This document shows positions 1-9,685 of a DNA stretch of 64,000 nt, in pieces. The DNA is taken from contig CABUID010000011.1 in NCBI GenBank assembly GCA_902491575.1, forward strand, positions 1 through 64,000. The letters run 5' to 3'. The DNA is from an uncultured Bacillota bacterium. Its GTDB lineage: Bacteria; Bacillota_I; Bacilli_A; RFN20; CAG-631. The notes below the pieces were generated by a model. The model ran no database searches. It saw only the letters and a program-made list of their open reading frames with translations, and was not told the DNA's origin. Position numbers and translations under genes: made by a program. Positions within the stretch are counted from its first letter, which is position 1; the number at the start of each line of letters is the position of its first letter.

Positions 1-2393
1 TCGACACTTGGTGCTTTATTGAAAGTTTCTTCCAATAATGGTGACTTATTGGAAGTACATACAAATTGGAAAGGTTGATATCCTGTTACGGTTGTTACCG
101 TTTTAATCATCAAATATTTCATTTGTTGCATCGTTCCTTCACCAGATGGTAAATGAATGTAATTACTTAATAAATCAATTGGTATATTTTGACTTAAGCA
201 TTCACTATGATCATATTGCTCATACGTTACTTCGGAAAGATTTAATCCTCCACCATAATAAGCAATAGGAATGTTAAAGTAGGATGCTGAGCCCTCTTCA
301 TTTGTGTAATGATAAATACAATCATTACTTTGAGCCTGTTGAATCAACATATCTTTTATTGGGAAGATATCATCAATCGTTATTTTACGAATTTCTTGAT
401 CCAAAATGGAATTGGCAATCGCTGAAATATTTTCACTAATTAGTCCAGAAATATCTAAAGTATCCAACTTTTTATAATCATAAAATCTCGTGTTTCCAGA
501 AATATTCACTTTTACTGGATAAGATATTCCAGAAACATTTTCAGGTTCAAGAGGAACTAACGGACGATCTTCATAACTAACCGATGAAAATAATGAACCA
601 ATTAAAGAAGGAGCTTTAGCAAATAAGTAAGGGCCATTAAAGTAAGACTCTAAAGCGATGGCTGAAATCCCACTTTGATAAAATAAACAATTATGAATTC
701 GCATACTTCCTTTATAGATATCTTTTACTTTACTTTCATCATTTAAAGCTTTATCCATCGACAAAATCGATTCTTTCATCTTTTCTGAATCACTATAATC
801 GCCAGAAATATAAGCCGTCACTATTTTATCACCTTCAGCATTTGGTTTTAAATAATCACTTGCCGTACTTGTTAATTTACTTCCATCGGATAAAGTAAAT
901 TCCACAGGTTGATTACCAATAATTTTTTCATATTCATTCGCACCCGTTGTAATTAAGAAATTTCGAGAACTACTCAACATACAATTATCAATGGTTACAT
1001 TATACGAAGAAAAACTTCTTAAAACATTCTTTCCGTTTGCTAATCTTGAATTTTGAATGGTAATATTACTTCCATTTAAGTCCATTACGGTTCCCACATA
1101 GGTCAAATTGGATAATGTATTACCAAAATCACAGTTTTTTACATTAATATCATTTATCAAAATATTATTTCCTTCTACATACATTCCTGAATTATCTTGA
1201 CCAAAGGCAGTAATGAGTGGTAAACCATTTGGATCACCTAATGTATAGAAAGATAAAGGTCCTCTAAACAAATTATCACTTGTCAATTGAGGTACATCAT
1301 ATACCTTACCATCATCTCCTGTAACTTTCAATACTTGATAAGGATATGTTAAATTATGGAAGTTTAAAGTATATCCATTTCCATAAAAATCCTTCTGTAT
1401 ATGTAATCCAGCGATAACTTGACTAGTAATTTCATTATATTCACTCTTTTTACTAGCAAAATCATTCCATTGCTCAATATATTCCTTATTATAAGTCGTT
1501 TCAAATCGATAAACTTCATTTGCAAAATTATATTTCTTAGTAGTTTCATTATAATTACCAAATAAAGTAACATTATTTTCATCCATTAAGGCGACATTGT
1601 CCAGTGATTCAAAAGACTTTCTTAAAACTACAATTTCACCATCTTTAGAAGCATTTGTACACATTAATAAGTCATCATAAGTATAGACATTGACTCCCTC
1701 ATCCACAATTTCAAATTGTAACGTAGTCGCATCAATTCGATCATGACGATGAGCAAAAGTTATAAAGGCCTTTCCAGAATCTTTAACTTGAATTGTACCT
1801 GTTTCCAATGACATTTCAATGTTACTACTCATATCTTGAATATAAATATCCTCTTTAAAAGTTTCTGGTATTGTTTTAATTTCATATTCAATTTTGGCTT
1901 TAACTTTTTGTTGATTCTTTAAATCATATTCACCATAATAAATCGTTGAATCGATGTTATTTTGACTGCTTTTAATTTTTGGATTCACAATAATAGCGCC
2001 ATCATTAAAGATAATGGCATTCATAGAGCGAAATACATTTCCTTTTTCATTCGAGCAAGTGATAATGACTTCCCCTACACTCAATGTTTTTAAATAAAAA
2101 TCATTATTTTCTTTTATCACTTCCGCATGAAGTTCTTCATCCATACTATTTTTATTTTTCAATGACCATGTTAATTGATTTCCCATACTTACAGGATATT
2201 TGCTATCACTGACACCATAGGCTTCTAATTTATATTTATTATTCACTTTGAAACCTTCCATATCCGCATAATCCCATTTGATAGCTAAGATATCATTGTC
2301 AATTAAATTGAAAGTTACATTAATCGTAACAATACCTAATAAAGAAATGATAAATGGTATAAGTAATAATATAATCAGATTTTTCTTTTTCAT
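1..2393 (-). CDS. Membrane-anchored beta-helix surface protein (3' end outside window)
   Basis: The frame is open from the ATG at 2393 to the window edge (about 797 codons), so the C-terminus is missing. A GGAGATGGTG ribosome site precedes the start. The N-terminus MKKKNLIILLLIPFII is a hydrophobic anchor with no signal-peptidase II cysteine. An Ig-like region follows (about residues 50-150), then, from roughly residue 330, repeated short strands rich in N, G, S and T with phrases such as ITIQNSRL and VTIDNCML, typical of right-handed parallel beta-helix proteins. It starts 1 base after the ABC permease stop and is the last visible gene of the SipW/McrB-like operon, so it is plausibly an exported or surface partner. 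No catalytic residues are recognised. The fold assignment is an inference from repeat style. Confidence 0.75.
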   Translation of the reverse strand, partial: MKKKNLIILLLIPFIISLLGIVTINVTFNLIDNDILAIKWDYADMEGFKVNNKYKLEAYGVSDSKYPVSMGNQLTWSLKNKNSMDEELHAEVIKENNDFYLKTLSVGEVIITCSNEKGNVFRSMNAIIFNDGAIIVNPKIKSSQNNIDSTIYYGEYDLKNQQKVKAKIEYEIKTIPETFKEDIYIQDMSSNIEMSLETGTIQVKDSGKAFITFAHRHDRIDATTLQFEIVDEGVNVYTYDDLLMCTNASKDGEIVVLRKSFESLDNVALMDENNVTLFGNYNETTKKYNFANEVYRFETTYNKEYIEQWNDFASKKSEYNEITSQVIAGLHIQKDFYGNGYTLNFHNLTYPYQVLKVTGDDGKVYDVPQLTSDNLFRGPLSFYTLGDPNGLPLITAFGQDNSGMYVEGNNILINDINVKNCDFGNTLSNLTYVGTVMDLNGSNITIQNSRLANGKNVLRSFSSYNVTIDNCMLSSSRNFLITTGANEYEKIIGNQPVEFTLSDGSKLTSTASDYLKPNAEGDKIVTAYISGDYSDSEKMKESILSMDKALNDESKVKDIYKGSMRIHNCLFYQSGISAIALESYFNGPYLFAKAPSLIGSLFSSVSYEDRPLVPLEPENVSGISYPVKVNISGNTRFYDYKKLDTLDISGLISENISAIANSILDQEIRKITIDDIFPIKDMLIQQAQSNDCIYHYTNEEGSASYFNIPIAYYGGGLNLSEVTYEQYDHSECLSQNIPIDLLSNYIHLPSGEGTMQQMKYLMIKTVTTVTGYQPFQFVCTSNKSPLLEETFNKAPSV

Positions 2394-2394
2394 A

Positions 2395-3987
2395 TTAATT
2401 CACCATCTCCATTTCTAAAAATAAACTTGCCACTTTTTTCTTCATGTGTATGGTATAAGGTAAACTCGCTAAAAGCAATCCAAGTAAACCTAAAAGATAA
2501 ACAAGATAAATGGATAAACCAAAATAAGATAAAACAATGGTTATCACAAAATAAATAACTGGTAATAAATAAGAATATAAAGAAGACATAAAGATATTTC
2601 TTGGTTTATTTCTTTTAATATGTAACTCTTCATACAAAGATACAATATCAAAAATCGCCAAAATGGCACTCGTCAAGATAAAAGCAAAGAATGCTGTATT
2701 CCAAGAAATAACTTTTCCAATACCTAAAGTTAAAATGGTAACCACTAAAGATACAATCGATAGCGTAAAAGGAAGTAAGACTTTTACACCAAGTTGCTTA
2801 AATAAACTAATGGGTATAATTTTCATTAAACGAATATTTTTATTTTCCATTGTAATATAATGATTCGCTCCTTGACTGATAATTAATGAAAATAACATAA
2901 TTAATAAAATATCAATTAAAGGAATAAAATTAGGTAGCATGGTTAAATAATAAGAGAAAGTACCAGATCGAAAGATTGTATTTAGAGCATGAATGACTAA
3001 ATAAGCTAAAAATGGTTGAACCACTAATAAACCGGTAAAGGAAAGAATATAGCCAGAATCTTTAAATAATAATATTAACTCTTTTTTAATTAATGCTTTC
3101 GTTGAATTCATTATTTTTATCGTATGTTCTTTCTTTAAAAGTTGGAGTGAATGGATTGAATTCTTATCATAATTAAAAGATAAAATACTCACGATGAGTC
3201 CTAAAGAAAAAACACCAAATCCAATCAAAAGATATAAAAATAAATATCTTTGATTTCCATTGATAAAAGCTTCCGCTAAAAAATTACTTGGAATAAAATA
3301 TTTTTTAGCGATAAGAAGTTGTTGGATAAAATCTTCTGAAAAAATACTATTTAGTTGATTAGAAGCCACTAATTGAATAAATACACTTAATACTTTACTA
3401 TATAAAAAAGTAAGAAGAAAGATGAAAATGATGGATATCCCAAATTGAATCACGATATGCTTTTTTAACCAATCAGAAATCTTTTTTAAAGGATAAACAA
3501 AAATTAAAGCAATACCCATTTCAAATAAGAAAGATAACAATGGATAAAATAAAGCAACATAATAAAACACTTTTGCTTTATAGAAAGTTAATCCATAGGA
3601 AATAAACAATGGATAGGTAAACAATAAGGAGGTAACATAGTGCATTAAAAACAAGAATATCAATTTGGAAGCAATAATTTGTCCATTACTAATCGGATGA
3701 GCATGAAGTTGTTCCATATCGAGTGGATTAAAAAATAATTTCTTTGCCTGAATCATCATAAATATCATCATTAAAACCGAAATGATAAATAAAAACAAAG
3801 TCAAGAAAGTAATCGGAGCTTGATAAAAGTTTTTAATTTTTTTCAAAATTACTTGGAATATAAATGTTTCTATTGCAATTAAGGCGATCATAATCATCGC
3901 AACAAAAAGAGAAGATAAGATTTGTTTCTTTAAATCATCTTTTCGCGCAAATATTAACTTAAAGTCTTTTGCTAATAGATTTAACAT
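2395..3987 (-). CDS. ABC exporter permease, 530 aa
   Basis: A polytopic membrane protein with about twelve hydrophobic segments and a short cytoplasmic N-terminus (MLNLLAKDFKLI) typical of ABC-2-like exporters. Polar loops such as MEQLHAHPISNGQII resemble the large 'putative ABC exporter' permeases of Bacillota. Its ribosome site (GGAGG) lies inside the last codons of the upstream ATPase gene, with a gap of 2 bases, so the two are translationally linked and should form one transporter. Substrate is unknown. The setting between a McrB-like ATPase pair and a beta-helix surface protein suggests export or handling of an envelope component, which is inference. Confidence 0.85.
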   Translation of the reverse strand: MLNLLAKDFKLIFARKDDLKKQILSSLFVAMIMIALIAIETFIFQVILKKIKNFYQAPITFLTLFLFIISVLMMIFMMIQAKKLFFNPLDMEQLHAHPISNGQIIASKLIFLFLMHYVTSLLFTYPLFISYGLTFYKAKVFYYVALFYPLLSFLFEMGIALIFVYPLKKISDWLKKHIVIQFGISIIFIFLLTFLYSKVLSVFIQLVASNQLNSIFSEDFIQQLLIAKKYFIPSNFLAEAFINGNQRYLFLYLLIGFGVFSLGLIVSILSFNYDKNSIHSLQLLKKEHTIKIMNSTKALIKKELILLFKDSGYILSFTGLLVVQPFLAYLVIHALNTIFRSGTFSYYLTMLPNFIPLIDILLIMLFSLIISQGANHYITMENKNIRLMKIIPISLFKQLGVKVLLPFTLSIVSLVVTILTLGIGKVISWNTAFFAFILTSAILAIFDIVSLYEELHIKRNKPRNIFMSSLYSYLLPVIYFVITIVLSYFGLSIYLVYLLGLLGLLLASLPYTIHMKKKVASLFLEMEMVN

Positions 3988-3989
3988 TG

Positions 3990-4727
3990 CTATCCTCCGT
4001 ATGTTTCTAAGAAAATTCTTGGTAATTGTAAACGACGATTTGGATCTTTATTTAAATCCAATAATTGTACGACAACACCATTATTGATAATGGCAACACG
4101 ATCACAAATTTTTGCCATCAATTCAATATTATGAGATGTTACAAAAACTGTTTTTTGATGATTGGCATATTCCTTCATCATCTTTTTTAGTTCTTCAACA
4201 GCCATAATATCTAGTCCAACAGTAGGTTCATCTAATATCCAAATGTCTGGATTATGAAGCAAACTAGCAATTAAGCATAATTTTTGTTTCATACCATGTG
4301 AATAATTTCCTACTGGAAGTTTTAAATCATTTTCACTTAATGAAAGACGAGAAATTAAATATTGATAATTTTGGTGAAAATTGATTTCACTTATTCCATA
4401 AACACTCGCGATAAATTCAAGATAATCATAACCACTCATCACTTCATAAACCGTAGGTTCACTGGCAACATATCCAAATGTTGTTTTAGCAAGTAAGGGT
4501 TCTTTACGAATGTCAAAACCATTTAAGATAATCGTTCCTTTTTCGAATTTTTTTGCTCCTATCATACAATCAATGGTTGTCGATTTTCCAATTCCATTTC
4601 TACCAATAAAGCCAAATAATTCACCTTTATATACTTCTAAGTTGATGCCTAGAAGAACTTCTTTTTTTCCATAAGATTTATGTAAATCTTGAATGGATAT
4701 CATTACTTTATTTTTTTCTTCTTCCAT
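3990..4727 (-). CDS. ABC transporter ATP-binding protein
   Basis: A 245-residue ABC ATPase that powers the adjacent permease from the cytoplasm. Visible motifs in order: Walker A GRNGIGKST near residue 42, Q-loop region GYVASEPTVYEV, a signature-like NYSHGMKQKL near residue 143, Walker B IWILDEPTVGLD, and the H-loop TSHNIE. The signature reads YSHGMKQ instead of LSGGQ, as in many CcmA/YxlF-type exporter ATPases. The start is ATG 4727 behind AGAGGTGATAGC, 4 bases after the previous gene. No fused membrane domain is present. Confidence 0.95.
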   Translation of the reverse strand: MEEEKNKVMISIQDLHKSYGKKEVLLGINLEVYKGELFGFIGRNGIGKSTTIDCMIGAKKFEKGTIILNGFDIRKEPLLAKTTFGYVASEPTVYEVMSGYDYLEFIASVYGISEINFHQNYQYLISRLSLSENDLKLPVGNYSHGMKQKLCLIASLLHNPDIWILDEPTVGLDIMAVEELKKMMKEYANHQKTVFVTSHNIELMAKICDRVAIINNGVVVQLLDLNKDPNRRLQLPRIFLETYGG

Positions 4728-4731
4728 GCTA

Positions 4732-6063
4732 TCACCTCTTTAAATGGATAAACCAAATGGTATCTTCTTTTTGTTGACTACCCGTAAAAGTATAAATGGT
4801 ATGACATTGTTCACATTGGTAAATCTCTTGACTTTCATTTTTCAAAATACTTTTACTTTTACAAACTGGACAATAAACAGAATATATTTTTTCACTACCT
4901 TTGATTTCTCTTAAATGATCTTGTAAATATTGTAAAGCCATTTCTTTTTCTGATAAGATATTTTGTTGAATACTCTTCCATTTATCTTCTTCCATAAAAG
5001 TTCGATTCCATAAAGAAAGAACCTCGATCGAAAAGAAAGAAGATTTTTCTACATTGGTTATTTTTTCGAATGCATTCATCCATGACGATTGAGAATCAAT
5101 CAACAATAAATGATCTGTTTTTAAATTTTTAATATCTTTATGGATGATCGTAAATCTTAAAGCTTTTAATTGAAAATCGAAAGTCAATTGTAATTTAAAT
5201 TTTAAATGATGGAAAGTTAAAGAAGGTATTGTTTTTAAATCGCTTAATGGAAGTTTATCTTTTTTCGTGACGAATAATTTAAAGTCTAATTCTTTAAGTG
5301 ATTTTAAAAACAAAATAGAATAATATACTAAGAAATCATCTTGTAGATTTTCTTTATCCTCATAAGAAATCAATTCACGATAGAATTTAAAACAATAATT
5401 ATACAAACGATCTTTTAATAAAATATTCGTTGGTGTAATTTGCCTTAAAGTTGTTTTCCCACCTTTGGCGATTTCTTTATAAAAATAAGTATCTTTTAAC
5501 TTTCTTATTTTTTTCTGTAAAATTTCAATTCGGTCAAATGCTATTTGCACCTTATCTTGACTTAAAGATAAATGTTCTTCATTCTGGTAAGTCAATATCA
5601 TTCTCGTATAAAACTCATTATATTTATTTAATTCACTGCTAAGGATATTAATGAGCATAACAATAAATATGTTTTCATAAATTCTTAATTCATCTACATT
5701 TTGATAATAATGAACATTTTCAGGAATCATTTCTTTGTCTTTATTATGTTTCCATAAACGAGCATCTTTGATGGTTTTCAAAAACATATCGTTTTGTAAA
5801 GAATGAACCTGATCGGATCTTAAGACAATATCTTCTCCTTTATTAGATATATGAGGATGAACGATAATCGAAATAATAACACTTATGATGAAATGAATCT
5901 TATCAAAGAACTTTAAATCATTGTCAAAAGACAAATCCTGTAATGATTTGAGATCTAAACTATCTAAATGATCATAAAAGGATTGAACTTCAGAATTTTC
6001 TTTTAAATATTTTTTTATTTCTAAAGTAATCTTTTTTAAATAAAGTTCTTCATTAATTTTCAT
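4732..6063 (-). CDS. McrC/DUF2357-like protein with C-terminal zinc ribbon
   Basis: A 443-residue, mostly helical soluble protein. Residues about 121-145 contain DELRIYENIFIVMLINIL, and a later stretch has TPTNILLKDRLYNYCFKFY. Both resemble conserved segments of DUF2357/DUF524 (McrC-like, COG1700) proteins that partner McrB-type AAA ATPases. The C-terminus carries a four-cysteine zinc ribbon (CPVC and CEQC, about residues 398-421). I see no clear PD-(D/E)XK nuclease motif, so it may be a non-nuclease partner. It sits 7 bases after the AAA ATPase gene with its own AAGGA ribosome site. Family assignment rests on motif memory and on the McrB-like neighbour. Confidence 0.6.
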   Translation of the reverse strand: MKINEELYLKKITLEIKKYLKENSEVQSFYDHLDSLDLKSLQDLSFDNDLKFFDKIHFIISVIISIIVHPHISNKGEDIVLRSDQVHSLQNDMFLKTIKDARLWKHNKDKEMIPENVHYYQNVDELRIYENIFIVMLINILSSELNKYNEFYTRMILTYQNEEHLSLSQDKVQIAFDRIEILQKKIRKLKDTYFYKEIAKGGKTTLRQITPTNILLKDRLYNYCFKFYRELISYEDKENLQDDFLVYYSILFLKSLKELDFKLFVTKKDKLPLSDLKTIPSLTFHHLKFKLQLTFDFQLKALRFTIIHKDIKNLKTDHLLLIDSQSSWMNAFEKITNVEKSSFFSIEVLSLWNRTFMEEDKWKSIQQNILSEKEMALQYLQDHLREIKGSEKIYSVYCPVCKSKSILKNESQEIYQCEQCHTIYTFTGSQQKEDTIWFIHLKR

Positions 6064-6070
6064 ACTATCC

Positions 6071-7891
6071 TTATAACTTTCTAATTAAACTATTAATTTC
6101 TTTTTCACTTCTTTTAAAAGTATTCATACCATATGTTTTTTCAATTAAAACCAATAAACGTTTTAAACTATTTTTAACATATTCTTCAAAACGACCTTCT
6201 AATTTTGCAATGACTTTTCGTGATAATAAAAAGTCAAGTGCATCTTCTTTTTTTCCACCACAAGCGATGAATGTTGGAACCAATACATCAATTTGTGTTA
6301 AGATACGGTTACCGAATGTAACATCAAATTCTTCATAAATATAATCCGTAATGGTTTGAAATTTTTGATAATCACTTTCATTCATTCTATTTTCTTTATT
6401 ATTTAAAGCTTGTTGGAATAAATCATGGAATTTACTTTTGCTTAAATGAAGGGTAGAAGTTTCTTCTTTGACTTCAAAAGGAATATTTCGGTTATCAAAA
6501 TCAATGGTAATTGCTCTATCATATACTTTGTCTGCAATAGAGAAAGTTGAATCATCTTTATTAGCCGTTCCAATAAAATAAGCATTATTCAATATCGAAA
6601 TATTACCATTTTCTAATTTAGCTGGTGGAATGAAATTATAAGGTAACTGCATTACTCTAAGTTTCCATTCTTCCTCAGGAAATTCCAAAACGGATAAGAA
6701 ATCTGCAAAATAATATTCTATACGTGAAATATTCATTTCATCTAATACGAATAAATGAATTTGATCTGGATTATAATTGGATTCATATAAATAAGTTAGA
6801 AAATCTGTTTCACTATAAATTTTAGAAAAATCATTAAAGTAACCTAATATATTACTTTTATCACGCCATGTAGCTTGTACGGGAACAAATAATACATTTG
6901 CATGAATAAACTTAGCAAAATATCGAGGTAAAGATGATTTACCCGTTCCACTTAAACCTTCTAAAATCATGAAATGAGAAGCAGCAAATCCACTTATAAA
7001 AATTCTTATTGTGTCTAAATCAAAATATAATTGTTCATCTTTCGCTAAATAATTTCGAAATCGAACACATAATTCTTCTAATGTAACATCATCGGTAGGC
7101 ATTGTTTCCACAGCATAACCATCATATTTTGAATCGATCGTCGATAAAGTTGGAAAGACTTTTTCACGGTTATCTAATTGCTCTACTTTTTGAATTTCTT
7201 CTTCACTTGCAGGTAAAGTACTCATACTTGGAGCAACACTAGAAATCATGGAACCACTTGAATTTAAATTACCATTTAAATTGCCCGTTGCATCAAAACT
7301 ATTTAAAAGGTTGGATTCACTATCGTTATCTTCTTCAAATTCAGGAATTTCATTTCCTTTTGTAAAGAATTTAAATGGTTTATCTACTAGTAAGAAATTC
7401 ACTACAAGCATAACAATAGCACTTATAAAAATAAATAAAACCAAATAAATAAGGAAGGATAAAAGCATGGATTGACCAACAAATGTTAAAAGATTCACCA
7501 AATTTTCTTTGGTCAATGGAGATTGGATAACAAGTCCTAAACCAAGAGATAATAAAACACAAGATAACAAAGTAATGGCATAAGTTAAAATCATTTTACC
7601 ACTATAAAGTTTCTTTTGATTGACCATGGCAAAACGCATTTCATAAATCATCGATGCTACAAATACAACGATATATAAAGCAACAAGGATTAAACATAAA
7701 AATCCTCCTACGCCTGCTTCAATTACCTTAAAATTTAATGCTTCCGCTATGGAATTGATAGGATTTTTCTTACTGACTAAGCTATGATTTCCGTCAATGC
7801 ATAAACCAGTAAAAATCATTATAAATCCATAAAAGAATGCTAACGCAATCACAATGAGATTTTTTCTTGTAAAATAGGGTTTAGCTTTCAT
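6071..7891 (-). CDS. Membrane-anchored McrB-like AAA+ ATPase
   Basis: The start is taken at ATG 7891 behind AAAGGAG, giving 606 residues, 1 base after the sipW stop. An upstream in-frame ATG at 7933 overlaps sipW and lacks a good ribosome site. Residues 1-170 hold about four transmembrane segments, followed by a low-complexity linker rich in N, S and E (about 190-245). The AAA+ domain follows: Walker A GLSGTGKSS (312-320), Walker B with the McrB-style continuation FVLDEMNISRIEYYFADF (from 381), sensor GTAN (441-444) and DRA (about 458). These phrases are characteristic of the McrB clade. GTP versus ATP use cannot be told. The membrane anchor and the operon with SipW are unlike restriction McrB. 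Confidence 0.88.
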   Translation of the reverse strand: MKAKPYFTRKNLIVIALAFFYGFIMIFTGLCIDGNHSLVSKKNPINSIAEALNFKVIEAGVGGFLCLILVALYIVVFVASMIYEMRFAMVNQKKLYSGKMILTYAITLLSCVLLSLGLGLVIQSPLTKENLVNLLTFVGQSMLLSFLIYLVLFIFISAIVMLVVNFLLVDKPFKFFTKGNEIPEFEEDNDSESNLLNSFDATGNLNGNLNSSGSMISSVAPSMSTLPASEEEIQKVEQLDNREKVFPTLSTIDSKYDGYAVETMPTDDVTLEELCVRFRNYLAKDEQLYFDLDTIRIFISGFAASHFMILEGLSGTGKSSLPRYFAKFIHANVLFVPVQATWRDKSNILGYFNDFSKIYSETDFLTYLYESNYNPDQIHLFVLDEMNISRIEYYFADFLSVLEFPEEEWKLRVMQLPYNFIPPAKLENGNISILNNAYFIGTANKDDSTFSIADKVYDRAITIDFDNRNIPFEVKEETSTLHLSKSKFHDLFQQALNNKENRMNESDYQKFQTITDYIYEEFDVTFGNRILTQIDVLVPTFIACGGKKEDALDFLLSRKVIAKLEGRFEEYVKNSLKRLLVLIEKTYGMNTFKRSEKEINSLIRKL

Positions 7892-7892
7892 A

Positions 7893-8912
7893 TTATTGCT
7901 CTCCTTTACTCTTTTCATCCATATTGATTTCATTTATCACTTGGGATGAATCTTTATTTTCTGTTACTTTAATAATTGTGTGATCTGTTCTTTTCAAGAC
8001 ATTTTCATCTTGAATTTCTGTTTTTTCGATAAATCCCTTATCATCGAAATGATAGGCAAAACCTTTATAATAAATCGTTTCTTTATAAACGGCTTTTAAA
8101 TCATTAATATTATCTTCTTTAATCTGTTCTATAATTTGAGATAGATGTGAAACACGTTCTTCTTGAACTTTAGCAACCTTTGAATTAATCCTATCGATCA
8201 TAATTAAACAATAAACCAACGATACAATCGTTATAATTCCTGGATAAGATTGAAAAAATACAATAAAAATACCTAGTGCTTTTATCCGTTTGTCAGAGTA
8301 TTTACCAATAACGTCTTCAAATGTCGGATGATATTTATCGGAAGCATTATTCGCATCTCCACGAGTTGTAAATGTCAAAACACCATTTTCATATTGCATC
8401 GAAATAATACGGTGAATGACATTCATTCCTTGGTCGTTTTTAAAAGCAATGACATCATAAACTTTCAATTCATCAGCATTTTTTACTTTTTGTAAAGTAA
8501 TGATATCGTAGGTTTGAAATTGATTATTAAGTTGATTTGTTACTAAATAGTCGTTTGCTTCATTTTTTTCACTCATTGAACCAGAGGCGACAACCATGAT
8601 GGTTTGATTTCCAATCATGGTTGTATTTCCCTGTATCTTATTTATAAGTGAAAAAATAAATATAGGTATTATTATTATTAATACTACATAGAAAAGAATC
8701 GTTTTTATTAATTTAGATACTTTTCTTCTTTTTTTTACATTCTCCTGTTTTTCATAAATGATTTCATCTATTAATTCAATATCTCTTTTTCCTAAATGAA
8801 TTTCATTCATTGTAGAAACCGAATAGGAATGATATAGTATAGTAAAAACAGCAGCAAAGCTTGCGACTCCGATAAAAGTAACAATTAAAGAAATAATTTC
8901 AACGGAAGTCAT
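7893..8912 (-). CDS. sipW: SipW-type (ER-type) signal peptidase I
   Basis: A 339-residue membrane protease expected to cut the signal peptides of the two exported proteins encoded just upstream. An N-terminal membrane segment (about 7-28) and a second (about 70-92) precede the catalytic part. The nucleophile is in VASGSMS (about residue 110); the general base is His in NVIHRI, as in ER/SipW-type enzymes, rather than Lys of ordinary bacterial SPase I. RGDANNASD is the conserved Gly-Asp-Asn box. Another membrane helix and an acidic C-terminal tail follow. The spacer behind the preceding gene is 12 bases with no obvious Shine-Dalgarno sequence. Longer than B. subtilis SipW because of N- and C-terminal extensions. 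Confidence 0.9.
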   Translation of the reverse strand: MTSVEIISLIVTFIGVASFAAVFTILYHSYSVSTMNEIHLGKRDIELIDEIIYEKQENVKKRRKVSKLIKTILFYVVLIIIIPIFIFSLINKIQGNTTMIGNQTIMVVASGSMSEKNEANDYLVTNQLNNQFQTYDIITLQKVKNADELKVYDVIAFKNDQGMNVIHRIISMQYENGVLTFTTRGDANNASDKYHPTFEDVIGKYSDKRIKALGIFIVFFQSYPGIITIVSLVYCLIMIDRINSKVAKVQEERVSHLSQIIEQIKEDNINDLKAVYKETIYYKGFAYHFDDKGFIEKTEIQDENVLKRTDHTIIKVTENKDSSQVINEINMDEKSKGEQ

Positions 8913-8924
8913 AATATTTTAAAA

Positions 8925-9665
8925 TTAATTAGAAGTTGCTGTAACAATAACTTTATATTTAGGACTATTAGTATTTGTGTCTTGTTCGCCACCAACAACA
9001 TCAGAAGTTCCATAAATAGTGTTTCTTAAATCTACTAGTGTTTGTAACATATTACTATCTGGTACATCGCTTCCTTCTTCATCATAATAAATACTAGGAT
9101 TTACTAAGCCAAACTCGCTTCCCCATGTAAAAGTAATATCATATTCAAATGTTCCTTTACTTTCATCAGAAGAAGTATACGCATCCGTACCTTTTAATTC
9201 AACTTCTTCATAAAAACAATCTGGTAAACCAATATAGTTTTTGTCTGAAGCTGCTTTTAAATTAGATGAATCTAATGCTATTTCCTCATTCGTCTCTGGA
9301 TTTAATTCTACAAGTTTAATTGTTAAAGAACCAAGGTAATTTGGATTTGTTACTGAGCCAGAAATTGTTACTGTTAATGATTCATAATTTTCACTACCAT
9401 TACCTTCATATCTTACACGACCTGTAGTATCATTTTTATCAGGTTCAAATTTAAATGTACCTAAATCGTTCTTATTATTAATTGTAATTTCGATACTCTT
9501 ATCTGAAATAGTACCTACTGTTACATTACCTGAACCATTGTCTTTTGATTGTGAAGAGATAACCCAAGCTGCAAAACCCGTTGAAATTAAGGCAATGGAC
9601 ATAAATAAAGCTAGTCCCATTACAACTCTTCTTCTTTTATAAGATTTTTTTGTTAATTTAGCCAT
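8925..9665 (-). CDS. SipW-dependent exported protein (TasA/camelysin-like), 246 aa
   Basis: The basic N-terminus MAKLTKKSYKRRRVV leads into a hydrophobic core ending in STGFAAWVIS, the signature position of SipW-dependent signal peptides. The mature part is a small beta-rich acidic protein with no cysteines in the predicted core. It shares the STGFAAWV element with the next protein upstream, which also precedes sipW, so both are likely substrates of the operon's own peptidase. TasA/camelysin relatives form extracellular fibres. That role here is inference. The ribosome site TAGGAGG is good. Confidence 0.8.
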   Translation of the reverse strand: MAKLTKKSYKRRRVVMGLALFMSIALISTGFAAWVISSQSKDNGSGNVTVGTISDKSIEITINNKNDLGTFKFEPDKNDTTGRVRYEGNGSENYESLTVTISGSVTNPNYLGSLTIKLVELNPETNEEIALDSSNLKAASDKNYIGLPDCFYEEVELKGTDAYTSSDESKGTFEYDITFTWGSEFGLVNPSIYYDEEGSDVPDSNMLQTLVDLRNTIYGTSDVVGGEQDTNTNSPKYKVIVTATSN

Positions 9666-9685
9666 AAATAATCACTACCTCCTAA

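Noticed and set aside
1364..1582. A 72-residue ORF on the minus strand inside the first gene
   Set aside because: It is a shadow frame of the beta-helix protein, with a low-complexity I/K/L-rich translation and no ribosome site.
4732..7891. Ordinary McrBC restriction system
   Set aside because: The ATPase has a membrane N-terminus, no DNA-binding domain is visible, the partner lacks an evident nuclease motif, and neighbours are export genes.
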